Translations under genes and position numbers: made by a program
The notes under the pieces: generated by a model
The model's input: the letters and a program-made list of their open reading frames with translations, nothing else
Told to the model about the DNA's origin: nothing
The model's database searches: none
In this document: in pieces, positions 7,922 to 15,343 of the stretch
Numbering within the stretch: the stretch's first letter is position 1
How the letters are laid out: every line of letters begins with the position of its first letter
Assembly (NCBI GenBank): GCA_000431775.1
Contig: FR888191.1
Location: forward strand, 68,797-85,940
Origin: Clostridium sp. CAG:413
GTDB taxonomy: Bacteria > Bacillota > Clostridia > Oscillospirales > Acutalibacteraceae
DNA: 17,144 nt
Direction: 5' to 3'

Positions 7922-9304
7922 ATGAAAAAAGCAAAAGCGGTTCTTTCCTTGCTTATGGCTCTTGTGATGGCGCTCACCGGTATCATTACCGCTTCCGCCG
8001 CAGACCTTGAGGAGAAAGAACCCAATAATGAAATGGCAGCAGCCACCGTATTCGCTCTTGCCGATACGATCAAGGGCAGGCTCTCCGACGACGCGGATGT
8101 AGATTGGTTCTGCTTTGAAGCTAAAGAGGCAAGCCTCGTTACCGTCAAGCTTCAGCACAACATCGTTGACGCTACCGCAGCGAGCAGCTATTTTACCGTT
8201 AAGGTCGTAGACGCAAACGGCGTTGAAGAAGCAACCTTCACCAGCGCAGGCAGCGCAGCCGAAGCAGTTTCTCCCGCTTTCAGCGTAGCGGCAGGTAAGC
8301 ATTATATCGTTGTCACCGGCGGTCAGGTCACTTCCACCACCCTTGACTATAAGCTCTCGGTTTCCGTTGACTCCACCGCTCTCTCCGAGAAGGAAAGCAA
8401 CAATACCATCGAGACCGCAACTCCGCTTGAGCTTTCGCTCAAAGGCGCTCCCAAGAGATACATCGGCACCATCGGACACAAGGGCGACGTTGACTACTAC
8501 AAGCTCACTATCCCCGAGAACGGCTATATCTATTATTACATCTATAACAGCAACGGCACCAAGGGCGCATATGACGTTTCCCTCATCGGTTATGTCAGCG
8601 GCGCTAACGGCGTTGCCGCCGCTCAGACCTTCGGCACCGTAAGCATCGGCAAGGATGACGCTTCCGTTATCAGCCCCTGCACCGGTCTCGCCAAGGGCAC
8701 ATATTATCTCAAGGTCTCCGGCTCTGTCGGCGGCTATCAGATAAGAGCCCTCTTTACCCCCTTCGGCAGCGCGGAGAAGGAGTACAACAACACCTTCAAG
8801 ACGGCGGATACTCTTGACATGACCAAGACCTTCTACGGCTCCAACTTCGACAAGAATGACGTTGATGTTTATAAGTTCACCGTCACTCAGGAGAAGACCA
8901 AGCTCCAGTTCGTCTTTAAGGCCGACGCAAGTGTTACTACCGACGGCAAGTGGAACATTGTTGTTTGCGCTGCGGACTCTCAGATCCTTACCGGCGGCCA
9001 GCTCACCGCAGTGAGAAATGAGAAAGCGACCTACTCTCTCTATGATCTCAAGCCCGGTACCTATTATATAATGGTCACTTCGGACTCCGCCACCCCCAAC
9101 TCGGGTCTCTACACCCTGTCGTTTGAGACTATAACCGTTGACGACAGCGGCGACGGCAACAAGTCCTTTATACAAAAGATCAAGGATATCGACTGGTCGA
9201 AGTTCATCAACAGCTTTATTGACTGGATCGGCAAGATCAAACTCATTCCCATGCTCAAGGCCATAATAGAAAGCATCAAGAAGGTCATTGGCTCGTTAAA
9301 GTAA
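7922..9304 (+). CDS. Secreted protein with three PPC-type domains and an amphipathic C-terminal tail
   Basis: The 460-residue protein starts at an ATG nine bases after AGGAGG. The signal peptide is residues 1-27, ending T-A-S-A-A. Three successive bacterial pre-peptidase C-terminal (PPC) type beta-domains follow, about 30-150, 154-283 and 284-403. Each opens with E-K-E-x-N-N, has A-x-x-L/F nearby, contains D-V-D-x-(Y/F/V), and has a G-x-Y-Y-(L/I)-x-V-type strand. PPC domains usually accompany secreted proteases or hydrolases and may bind polysaccharide or aid secretion; no enzyme domain is present here. A short Asp/Gly linker leads to a ~47-residue amphipathic tail (414-460) rich in Ile, Lys, Trp and Phe, ending S-I-K-K-V-I-G-S-L-K. 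There is no sortase motif, so the tail may mediate surface retention. It is monocistronic, with its own promoter and terminator. Confidence 0.85.
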   Translation: MKKAKAVLSLLMALVMALTGIITASAADLEEKEPNNEMAAATVFALADTIKGRLSDDADVDWFCFEAKEASLVTVKLQHNIVDATAASSYFTVKVVDANGVEEATFTSAGSAAEAVSPAFSVAAGKHYIVVTGGQVTSTTLDYKLSVSVDSTALSEKESNNTIETATPLELSLKGAPKRYIGTIGHKGDVDYYKLTIPENGYIYYYIYNSNGTKGAYDVSLIGYVSGANGVAAAQTFGTVSIGKDDASVISPCTGLAKGTYYLKVSGSVGGYQIRALFTPFGSAEKEYNNTFKTADTLDMTKTFYGSNFDKNDVDVYKFTVTQEKTKLQFVFKADASVTTDGKWNIVVCAADSQILTGGQLTAVRNEKATYSLYDLKPGTYYIMVTSDSATPNSGLYTLSFETITVDDSGDGNKSFIQKIKDIDWSKFINSFIDWIGKIKLIPMLKAIIESIKKVIGSLK

Positions 9305-9323
9305 TCTTAACCTTATATCCACA

Positions 9324-9355
9324 GAGGCTGCGGTTAATCCCGCAGCTTCTTTTTT
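9324..9355 (+). terminator. Intrinsic terminator after the PPC-protein gene
   Basis: A 10-bp stem with one G-T pair, GAGGCTGCGG (9324-9333) with CCGCAGCTTC (9340-9349), has a 6-base loop and is followed by six T bases. Confidence 0.92.
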
Positions 9356-9389
9356 GTTTAATGACGGAAAAAATTGTAAAAATCAAAAT

Positions 9390-9423
9390 TTGACTTGATT
9401 TTTACGGCTTTATATATTAAAAT
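9390..9423 (+). promoter_or_regulatory. Overlapping sigma-A promoter pair for the symporter gene
   Basis: Two readings fit, each with a 17-base spacer. The first is TTGACT (9390-9395) with TATATT (9413-9418). The second, shifted by five bases, is TTGATT (9395-9400) with TAAAAT (9418-9423). Either gives a leader of about 45-50 bases. Confidence 0.75.
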
Positions 9424-9474
9424 GTAAACATAATAGGGCGGTATACCCGAAAATAACCTGTAAAGGGTGATCAG

Positions 9475-10989
9475 ATGTCAGAGAAACCTATCGGAGCTCC
9501 CGAGACTACGGTCGATGACGAGGCCGTTTTACGGCAGCTTAACCAACAAAAGAAGCTCTACCTCAGCCCCAAGCATTACGCCGCATATATTCTCTCAGGC
9601 TTCGGCGATAAGAACTGGGAGACCTTCAACGGCACAAACCTTTTCTTCTTCCAAACCACGTTTCTCGGCGCCCGTGCGGATGTGCTGAGCTATTCCTCGG
9701 TCGTTTGCAGTGTTATGGATACCTTTGATAATGCCATTTCCGGCCCGCTGATCGACCGCACAAGGACGAGATGGGGCAGGGTGCGCCCGTATCTGATACT
9801 CACGCTCCCGCTTTGGTTTATCGCCGCTTTCACGCCGTGGGTCCTTCCCGGCAGCATGAGCCAGGCTGCCATCTTCGTGTGGTTCCTTGCGCTGAATTAT
9901 ATCGGCTCGGTGGCTTCGTCTTTCTACGACCCGAGCTATCAGGCGATACTCTTCAACATAACGCCGAATGTCGCCGAGCGAAACCGTCTCATTGCGACCG
10001 ACGCATATGTTGATCTGGCGGGGGTATGGCTCCCGTCGCTGTTCCCGTTCCTTGTGGACTATCTGCCCCGCTCTATACCGTCGCGCTACATATTTATGGG
10101 CGGTGCGTTCTTCTTTATTGCCAGTGTGCTGATATTCCGCACATACGGCTTCTTTGCGCTCAAAGAGCGAGTTCCCCTCGCTTCGAGGGAGGAGATGAAG
10201 CAGGCGAATATCTTTCAGACAGTCAAGGCCGTCGGCACCTGCCGCCCGATGTGGGCGCTGCTGCTCAAGAATTTCTGGGGCGTCGGCAAGGGTATAGGCA
10301 CCAAGGTCGAGAATTATTTCTGGCTCAACTGTATGGGTAAGATATCGACCGGCACCATAGCGGGTCTTTTCACCGGCCTGCCGAGCTACTTCGTGCTCCC
10401 GCTCGCACCGAAGCTCACCAAGAAGTTCGGGCTTCGCACCCTCGGCGCAGGCAGCTATATTTTCTGCGGCGTCAGCTACCTCGTCATGTGGCTGATAGGC
10501 TATAACCCGACGGGCAACAAGCTGATCGACACGGTGTGGATAATTTTCGCCCTCACCGTTTGCGGCTCGCTCAACAGCATTCAGAGATATTGCAGCACGG
10601 CGCTTAAGGGCGACGTCTATGACTATGTCGAGTGGAAGTCGGGCATCAGAAACGAGGGCACCATAACCGCAGCGATGGGCTACATAACCCTGCTCTCAAA
10701 TCAGGTAGCAACCGTGCTCAGCGGCCTTGTTATCAACGCTCTGCACTACAAGCCGCTGCTCAACGCAAACGGCGTCATCATCCCCCAGACCAATTCAAAA
10801 ATGCTCTCGGGCATATGGATGATATTTGCCCTTGCTCCGGCTATCGGCAGGATAATGGAGGGCGTTTCGGTGCTGCTGTTCAACGTCCACGGCAAGACCC
10901 GCGACACGATGATGTATGAGCTTGCCAAAATAAGGGCGGCAAAGGTCATAGACACACAGGCCGCACCCGAAAAGACGGATAACGAATAA
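9475..10989 (+). CDS. GPH-family (MelB-like, MFS_2) sugar:cation symporter
   Basis: The 504-residue integral membrane protein has about twelve hydrophobic segments. The diagnostic glycoside-pentoside-hexuronide motif is D-N-A-I-S-G-P-L-I-D-R-T-R-T-R-W-G-R (85-102), followed by R-P-Y-L-I. The family imports mono-, di- or oligosaccharides or glycosides with Na+ or H+. The substrate cannot be inferred, since no glycosidase or sugar-metabolism gene lies beside it. The N-terminal ~30 residues are polar and cytoplasmic. The second half has a good match to the loop before helix 11, R-Y-C-S-T-A-L-K-G-D-V-Y-D-Y-V-E, a region conserved in clostridial members. The ATG follows a weaker ribosome site (AAGGGTG). 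It has its own promoter. No strong terminator follows, so some read-through into the wall-protein gene is possible. Confidence 0.9.
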   Translation: MSEKPIGAPETTVDDEAVLRQLNQQKKLYLSPKHYAAYILSGFGDKNWETFNGTNLFFFQTTFLGARADVLSYSSVVCSVMDTFDNAISGPLIDRTRTRWGRVRPYLILTLPLWFIAAFTPWVLPGSMSQAAIFVWFLALNYIGSVASSFYDPSYQAILFNITPNVAERNRLIATDAYVDLAGVWLPSLFPFLVDYLPRSIPSRYIFMGGAFFFIASVLIFRTYGFFALKERVPLASREEMKQANIFQTVKAVGTCRPMWALLLKNFWGVGKGIGTKVENYFWLNCMGKISTGTIAGLFTGLPSYFVLPLAPKLTKKFGLRTLGAGSYIFCGVSYLVMWLIGYNPTGNKLIDTVWIIFALTVCGSLNSIQRYCSTALKGDVYDYVEWKSGIRNEGTITAAMGYITLLSNQVATVLSGLVINALHYKPLLNANGVIIPQTNSKMLSGIWMIFALAPAIGRIMEGVSVLLFNVHGKTRDTMMYELAKIRAAKVIDTQAAPEKTDNE

Positions 10990-11030
10990 AATTTTCAGAC
11001 AAAATGTCGGCAATGTACCGAATTTTCAGA
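10990..11030 (+). repeat. Two direct copies of AATTTTCAGA upstream of the wall-protein promoter
   Basis: Identical 10-mers occur at 10990-10999 and 11021-11030. Their 31-base spacing is close to three helical turns, and the second copy ends six bases before the -35 box. The arrangement resembles a pair of activator sites. Chance in an AT-rich gap remains possible. Confidence 0.4.
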
Positions 11031-11036
11031 AAACCC

Positions 11037-11065
11037 TTGCTTTTTAAATGTTATTATGTTAAAAT
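11037..11065 (+). promoter_or_regulatory. Sigma-A promoter of the wall-protein gene
   Basis: TTGCTT (11037-11042) and TAAAAT (11060-11065) with a 17-base spacer. The ~62-base leader contains a small GAGAG/CTCTC hairpin (11080-11099), then GGAGG at 11121-11125. Confidence 0.75.
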
Positions 11066-11133
11066 GACTCGTAATATCTGAGAGTGTATAGTTTCTCTCG
11101 TCAATTTCTCGTATATTTAAGGAGGAAAAGAAT

Positions 11134-14100
11134 ATGACTCATCTCAAGAAGTCACTTGCAGTGCTGCTTGCTTTTGTCATGATCTTCTCGACCATGTCGA
11201 TAGCCGCTTCTGCATTCGACGCGACGGTTGATGGCGGCTTCGACATCGGCTTCACGGTTGTTATGTTCAGAAAAGACAGCACAGGCAATTGGATTCAAAC
11301 CACCAAGGCTAAGCCCGGTGAAGAGCTGAAAGCGGTTCTTTACATCGGCTCGGATTTCTACGGCAGCTCCGCAAACCTGCCCATCGTTTGGGACAGCGAG
11401 TATATGTCGTCGAAGTATGAGCACGGCGTAAATGTTTCCAGCAAGATCAAGTATAACGGCGATTATATCGTTGAGAACGGCAAGAACATCGCTTCGCTCT
11501 ACTCTATCAATGCCAATATATATGACGAAAACCTTAAGGCTCAGCGCCTTACCTTCCTTGAGAATTACGGCGTTGTCGAAAGAGGTTACTTCAATACCCA
11601 TGATTTCCTCTACACGCTTCTGCTGGTGCGTGAGAAGGAGAATCTCCAGTGGGATAAGGACACATGGGCGGTTGAATTTGAATTCACCGTCAATGATAAC
11701 GCCTATGTCAGGAATTCCGCCAACTACGGCGAAGTTAAGGTTCCCACCGAGCTTGCCTGCACTCCCGAGAGAGCGCAGCTCGTTGTCGGCACCCAGTATG
11801 ACTTCTTCCTTGACTTCCCCAAGGGCGCACCCGACGGCACCAGAGCCGACAACACCAGCATGTATGGTTATAACGCCAACCTTTCGACCACTCCCGGCAT
11901 TATAAGCGTATTCAGCGACGTTAAGCTCAACGCCAACGGCGGCAAATTTGCGGACAACAGCGTTTCCAAGAATATCAGCGGCGTTATCGGTGATACCGTC
12001 ACCGGTCTGTTTGACAACGCAAATGTACCCACCAACGGCGGCAAGCAGTTCCTCGGCTGGGCAAGGACTCCCGACGCGGAGAACGCAATGACTCAGGAGC
12101 AGCTTGCAAACTTTGCATATGACTACGACGAGCAGGAGCTCTTTGCTCTTTGGAGCGACGAAGTTACCAATACCTCCTGGAAATATGAAGTATACAAGAT
12201 GGTTCTTGTCGAGAACGGCGACGGCACCTACAGAGGTGAATATGTCCAGACTCCCGACTATGTCAGCCCGAGCACCGAGGTCGCTGTTAACACTCCGATA
12301 AACGCTCCCGTTGAGCCTGAAACCGGTTTCGTTCTTGATACCGAGAAGTCGGTCACCGGCGGCGTTGCACAGGCAGGCAGCGACAATGTTCTCAAGGTGT
12401 ACTACAAGAGAGAGCTTCACACCGTTACCTACTATGATGAGGACGGCAGCATAGCGCAGAAGTTCACCGACGTTCCCTACGGCGCACCCGTTCCCGCTAT
12501 CTCCGATAATAATGTTCCCACCAAGGAAGGTCACACCCTCACATGGGAGCCCACGATCCCCTCAAGGGTCGGCACCGAGGATCTTGCGTTCACCGCAAAG
12601 TTCACGCCCGTGACCTATACCTACACCTTTAATGCCAACGGCGGCGTATTCGCTGACGGCAACGTCGTTAAGACCATGCTGTTCAACCACGGCGACGCCA
12701 CCAAGGCTCCCGATACCGCTCCCACCAAGGAAGGCTATGTCTTCACCGGTTGGAAGCAGCTTGACGGCACAGCAATGCCCGAGAAGGCTGTCGGCGATTT
12801 GACCCTCTATGCACAGTACGAACCCGCCACCTTCACCGTCAGCTTTGACAGCGACGGCGGCAGCGCTGTTCCCTCTGAGGATCACAAGGCTGACGAAGAG
12901 ATAAACAGCTTCCCCACTCCCACTAAGGATAATGCAATATTCGTTGGTTGGACTTACAACGGTCAGCGTATAAGCTATCCGTTCACCATGCCCGCCTCCA
13001 ATATTACTCTTAAGGCGGCTTGGGAGTATATGGGCCCCATCACCGCAACTCTTACCTATGAATTCACCGGCGACGTTCCCGCAGGCGCTGAGACGCTTCT
13101 CCCCGCAGGCGGCAGCTACGAAGCGGGTCAGAATGTCACTCTTGCCGATAAGCCCACGTTCGACGGCTATGAGTTCCACGGCTGGTTCTATAGGGGTGAG
13201 CAGGTCTCCCAGATCATGCTGCCCGCAGACGGCGCAACCGTTACCGGTTACTGGACCGAGATCCCCGCTCAGAAGGGCACTATCAACTTCTATGACGGCG
13301 ACAAACTCCTTTTCACTAAGACAGGTAATGTCGGCGAGCAGGAGGCAGCTCCCGTTCCTCCCACCAAGGAAGGCTACACCTTCGTTTGCTGGACTGACGC
13401 AAACGGCGGCGAAGTAACATTCCCCGTTACCTATACCGAGGATACCATCAATGTCTACGCTAAGTGGGAAGCCTCCGAACTCACCGTTACCTATTATCTG
13501 GCTGTCGGTGCAGAGGATCCCCTTGAGGTTCAGACTTATGAGACCGGCGATGCCATCATTCCCGCCGCTCTTCCCGAGGGCTTTGAGTGCGACGGTTGGG
13601 TCGACGCAGACGGCAACCCGCTGCCCGCAGTAATGGGCACCAAGAGCCTCGTTGTTTACCCCAAGAATCTCACCACCAAGTCATATAATCTTACTTTCGA
13701 TGCTAACGGCGGTCACTTCGGCGACGATGAGACCAATACTTCCATAACCTCTCAGGTTCTCTACGGTTCCGAGATCAAGAGACCCGATTCTCCCGTAAGA
13801 GACGGCTATGTATTCGCAGGTTGGGAGCCGAATGTTGAGGCAGAAATGCCCAATCACGACCTCACCTACACCGCAAAGTGGGAGACCGCTCCTGTCGATG
13901 GCGAGACATACAGCGCAGTATTCCTTGTTGACGGCGTGCCTCATGCCCAGTACGTCCTTAAGGAAGGCGACGTTATCCCCGTTCCCGCAGATCCGCAGAA
14001 GTTCGGCTATAAGTTTAAGGGCTGGGAGCCCGAGGTTCCCTCAACCATGCCCGCTCACAATGTTGAATTCGTTGCAACCTGGGAAGTTGATAAGGAATTC

Positions 14101-14535
14101 ATTACCGTTGTTATCGGCGGCGTCGTTATCTCCGGTGGCGTAATAGCTGCTATCGCAGGCATCAACGCCTCCATCATTGCCGGCATCGGCATCATCGGCG
14201 GCATCATAACCATAACCATTATCGCTAAGAACACCTACACCGTTAAGTACATCGTTGACGGCGAGACCTACAAGACCTACAAGGTCCTTGCGGGCACCAA
14301 GATCCCCGTCCCCGCCGACCCGACTAAGGAAGGCTATGTATTCGACGGTTGGGATCCCGAGGTTCCCGACAAGATGCCCGCAGCCGATCAGACCTTCACC
14401 GCTAAGTGGAAGGCAGCGGCAGACGATGATATCCCCGCAACCGGCTCCGCTTCGGCAGGCCTTGCAGCTTTCGGTATCATCTCGGCAGCAGCAGCGGCGG
14501 CTTATGTCATTACCAAAAAGAAGAAGGAAGACTGA
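11134..14535 (+). CDS. Large cell-wall-anchored protein with InlB/Listeria-Bacteroides-type repeats and an IPATG sorting signal
   Basis: This 1133-residue protein has a signal peptide (1-27, ending A-A-S-A). Residues 28 to about 255 form a domain of uncertain family; A-K-P-G-E-E-L-K-A-V-L-Y-I-G (58-71) recalls cohesin-like or carbohydrate-binding beta-sandwiches. Residues ~262-1092 carry about ten 60-75-residue repeats resembling the Listeria-Bacteroides/InlB B-repeat family. Their signature is N-A-N-G-G near the start, P-T-K-E-G-Y-x-F-x-G-W in the middle and x-A-x-W at the end. Such repeats form an extended stalk, often on adhesins. The C-terminus is a sortase-type signal: I-P-A-T-G (1100-1104), a hydrophobic Ala-rich helix, then K-K-K-K-E-D. 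No sortase gene lies in the window. A 42-residue Gly/Ile-rich hydrophobic stretch (990-1031) interrupts the repeats, which is unusual. The ATG follows GGAGG by eight bases. Confidence 0.87.
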   Translation: MTHLKKSLAVLLAFVMIFSTMSIAASAFDATVDGGFDIGFTVVMFRKDSTGNWIQTTKAKPGEELKAVLYIGSDFYGSSANLPIVWDSEYMSSKYEHGVNVSSKIKYNGDYIVENGKNIASLYSINANIYDENLKAQRLTFLENYGVVERGYFNTHDFLYTLLLVREKENLQWDKDTWAVEFEFTVNDNAYVRNSANYGEVKVPTELACTPERAQLVVGTQYDFFLDFPKGAPDGTRADNTSMYGYNANLSTTPGIISVFSDVKLNANGGKFADNSVSKNISGVIGDTVTGLFDNANVPTNGGKQFLGWARTPDAENAMTQEQLANFAYDYDEQELFALWSDEVTNTSWKYEVYKMVLVENGDGTYRGEYVQTPDYVSPSTEVAVNTPINAPVEPETGFVLDTEKSVTGGVAQAGSDNVLKVYYKRELHTVTYYDEDGSIAQKFTDVPYGAPVPAISDNNVPTKEGHTLTWEPTIPSRVGTEDLAFTAKFTPVTYTYTFNANGGVFADGNVVKTMLFNHGDATKAPDTAPTKEGYVFTGWKQLDGTAMPEKAVGDLTLYAQYEPATFTVSFDSDGGSAVPSEDHKADEEINSFPTPTKDNAIFVGWTYNGQRISYPFTMPASNITLKAAWEYMGPITATLTYEFTGDVPAGAETLLPAGGSYEAGQNVTLADKPTFDGYEFHGWFYRGEQVSQIMLPADGATVTGYWTEIPAQKGTINFYDGDKLLFTKTGNVGEQEAAPVPPTKEGYTFVCWTDANGGEVTFPVTYTEDTINVYAKWEASELTVTYYLAVGAEDPLEVQTYETGDAIIPAALPEGFECDGWVDADGNPLPAVMGTKSLVVYPKNLTTKSYNLTFDANGGHFGDDETNTSITSQVLYGSEIKRPDSPVRDGYVFAGWEPNVEAEMPNHDLTYTAKWETAPVDGETYSAVFLVDGVPHAQYVLKEGDVIPVPADPQKFGYKFKGWEPEVPSTMPAHNVEFVATWEVDKEFITVVIGGVVISGGVIAAIAGINASIIAGIGIIGGIITITIIAKNTYTVKYIVDGETYKTYKVLAGTKIPVPADPTKEGYVFDGWDPEVPDKMPAADQTFTAKWKAAADDDIPATGSASAGLAAFGIISAAAAAAYVITKKKKED
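11917..14409 (+). repeat. In-frame tandem array of diverged B-type repeats
   Basis: The array encodes residues 262-1092 of the wall protein. The DNA word CCCACCAAGGAAGG recurs at about 12518, 12721 and 13360, with a close variant at 14322. The last two repeats (residues ~923-984 and 1033-1092) share K-I/V-I-P-V-P-A-D-P and G-W-(E/D)-P-E-V-P, so they look like a recent duplication. Most other copies are well diverged. Confidence 0.75.
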
Positions 14536-14559
14536 TCTTCCGACATTCGGATAGCTAAC

Positions 14560-14590
14560 AAGGGTCGGCGCTAAGCGTCGACCCTTTCTG
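14560..14590 (+). terminator. Likely intrinsic terminator after the wall-protein gene
   Basis: A 12-bp stem with one G-T pair (14560-14571 with 14575-14586) and a TAA loop. The trailing T-run is short (TTTCT), so termination may be incomplete and could allow read-through into the HD-domain gene, which has no clear promoter of its own. Confidence 0.7.
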
Positions 14591-14625
14591 CATGATATTA
14601 ATGTATAATATAAAGGAGCGATATT

Positions 14626-15174
14626 ATGTTATCACGCGATGAAGCGTATTCGCTGCTTTGCGAATACAATAAAGAGCCGTTTCACATTCATCATGCCGAG
14701 ACTGTGGAGGGCGCTATGCGCTGGTTTGCAAATCAACTCGGCTACGGCGAGGATGCCGATTTCTGGGCCACCGTCGGTCTGCTGCACGACCTTGATTTCG
14801 AGATGTATCCCGAGCAGCATTGCATCAAATGCGTCGAGATAATGCGCGATAAGGGGCTTGATGAGAAGCTCATTCATGCCGTCGCAAGCCACGGCTGGGG
14901 CATATGCTCCGATGTTGAGCCGACTCATCAGATGGAGAAGGTGCTCTATGCCACCGATGAATTGACCGGCCTTATCGGCGCGGCGGCGCTGATGCGCCCG
15001 TCAAAGAGCGTGCAGGATATGGAGCCTAAATCTGTCAAGAAGAAATTCAAGGATAAAAAATTCGCAGCCGGCTGCTCAAGGGACGTTATAACCAAGGGTG
15101 CCGAGATGCTCGGCTGGGAGCTTGACGAGCTGATTGCCAAGACCCTTGAAGCCATGCAGAGCTTCTGCGACTGA
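14626..15174 (+). CDS. HD-domain metal-dependent hydrolase
   Basis: This is a 182-residue cytoplasmic protein. The HD-superfamily metal ligands are visible: H-I-H-H-A-E-T (20-26) supplies the first His, L-L-H-D-L-D (52-57) is the HD pair, and I-H-A-V-A-S-H (83-89) and A-T-D-E-L-T-G-L (near residue 107) complete the site. Proteins of this size and pattern are annotated as HDIG or HD-domain phosphohydrolases acting on nucleotides or other phosphate esters; the substrate is unknown. The ATG follows AAAGGAG by seven bases. A TATAAT at 14604-14609 is too close to the ribosome site to serve as its -10 box, so transcription probably comes by read-through from upstream. A strong terminator follows directly. 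Confidence 0.88.
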   Translation: MLSRDEAYSLLCEYNKEPFHIHHAETVEGAMRWFANQLGYGEDADFWATVGLLHDLDFEMYPEQHCIKCVEIMRDKGLDEKLIHAVASHGWGICSDVEPTHQMEKVLYATDELTGLIGAAALMRPSKSVQDMEPKSVKKKFKDKKFAAGCSRDVITKGAEMLGWELDELIAKTLEAMQSFCD

Positions 15175-15181
15175 TTATTTT

Positions 15182-15222
15182 CCGCACTCAGTGCCGTTTT
15201 TACGGCGGAGTGCGGATTTTTT
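15182..15222 (+). terminator. Intrinsic terminator after the HD-domain gene
   Basis: An 8-bp outer stem, CCGCACTC (15182-15189) with GAGTGCGG (15208-15215), encloses a 5-bp inner stem (15193-15197 with 15202-15206). It is followed by ATTTTTT. Confidence 0.92.
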
Positions 15223-15266
15223 ATTCCAACTTGCTTGTGCATTTTGAACAAATTATTAAACAAGTG

Positions 15267-15295
15267 TTGACAAATTTGATATAAAATTATAGAAT
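15267..15295 (+). promoter_or_regulatory. Sigma-A promoter of the 556-residue secreted protein
   Basis: A consensus TTGACA (15267-15272) and TAGAAT (15290-15295) with a 17-base spacer. The leader is about 42 bases and very AT-rich. Confidence 0.85.
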
Positions 15296-15343
15296 TAAAT
15301 CATTAGATAATATCCGATAATTTTATCAAAATGAGGTACCGTT

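Noticed and set aside
7859..9175. 438-codon open frame on the minus strand inside the PPC-protein gene
   Set aside because: It is antisense to a clear secreted protein, has no ribosome site or promoter, and its low-complexity product shows no family signature.
11007..11021. Small TCGG/CCGA hairpin after the symporter gene as a terminator
   Set aside because: The stem is only four base pairs and the downstream T-run is interrupted; it is too weak to call.
11152..12534. 460-codon open frame on the minus strand inside the wall-protein gene
   Set aside because: It lies wholly antisense to a gene with signal peptide, repeats and sorting signal. It has no ribosome site, and its Val/Gly/Ile-rich product follows from the codon bias of the sense strand.
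14604..14609. Perfect TATAAT just upstream of the HD-domain gene
   Set aside because: The start site would fall inside the ribosome binding site (14612-14618), and there is no -35 box 17 bases upstream.
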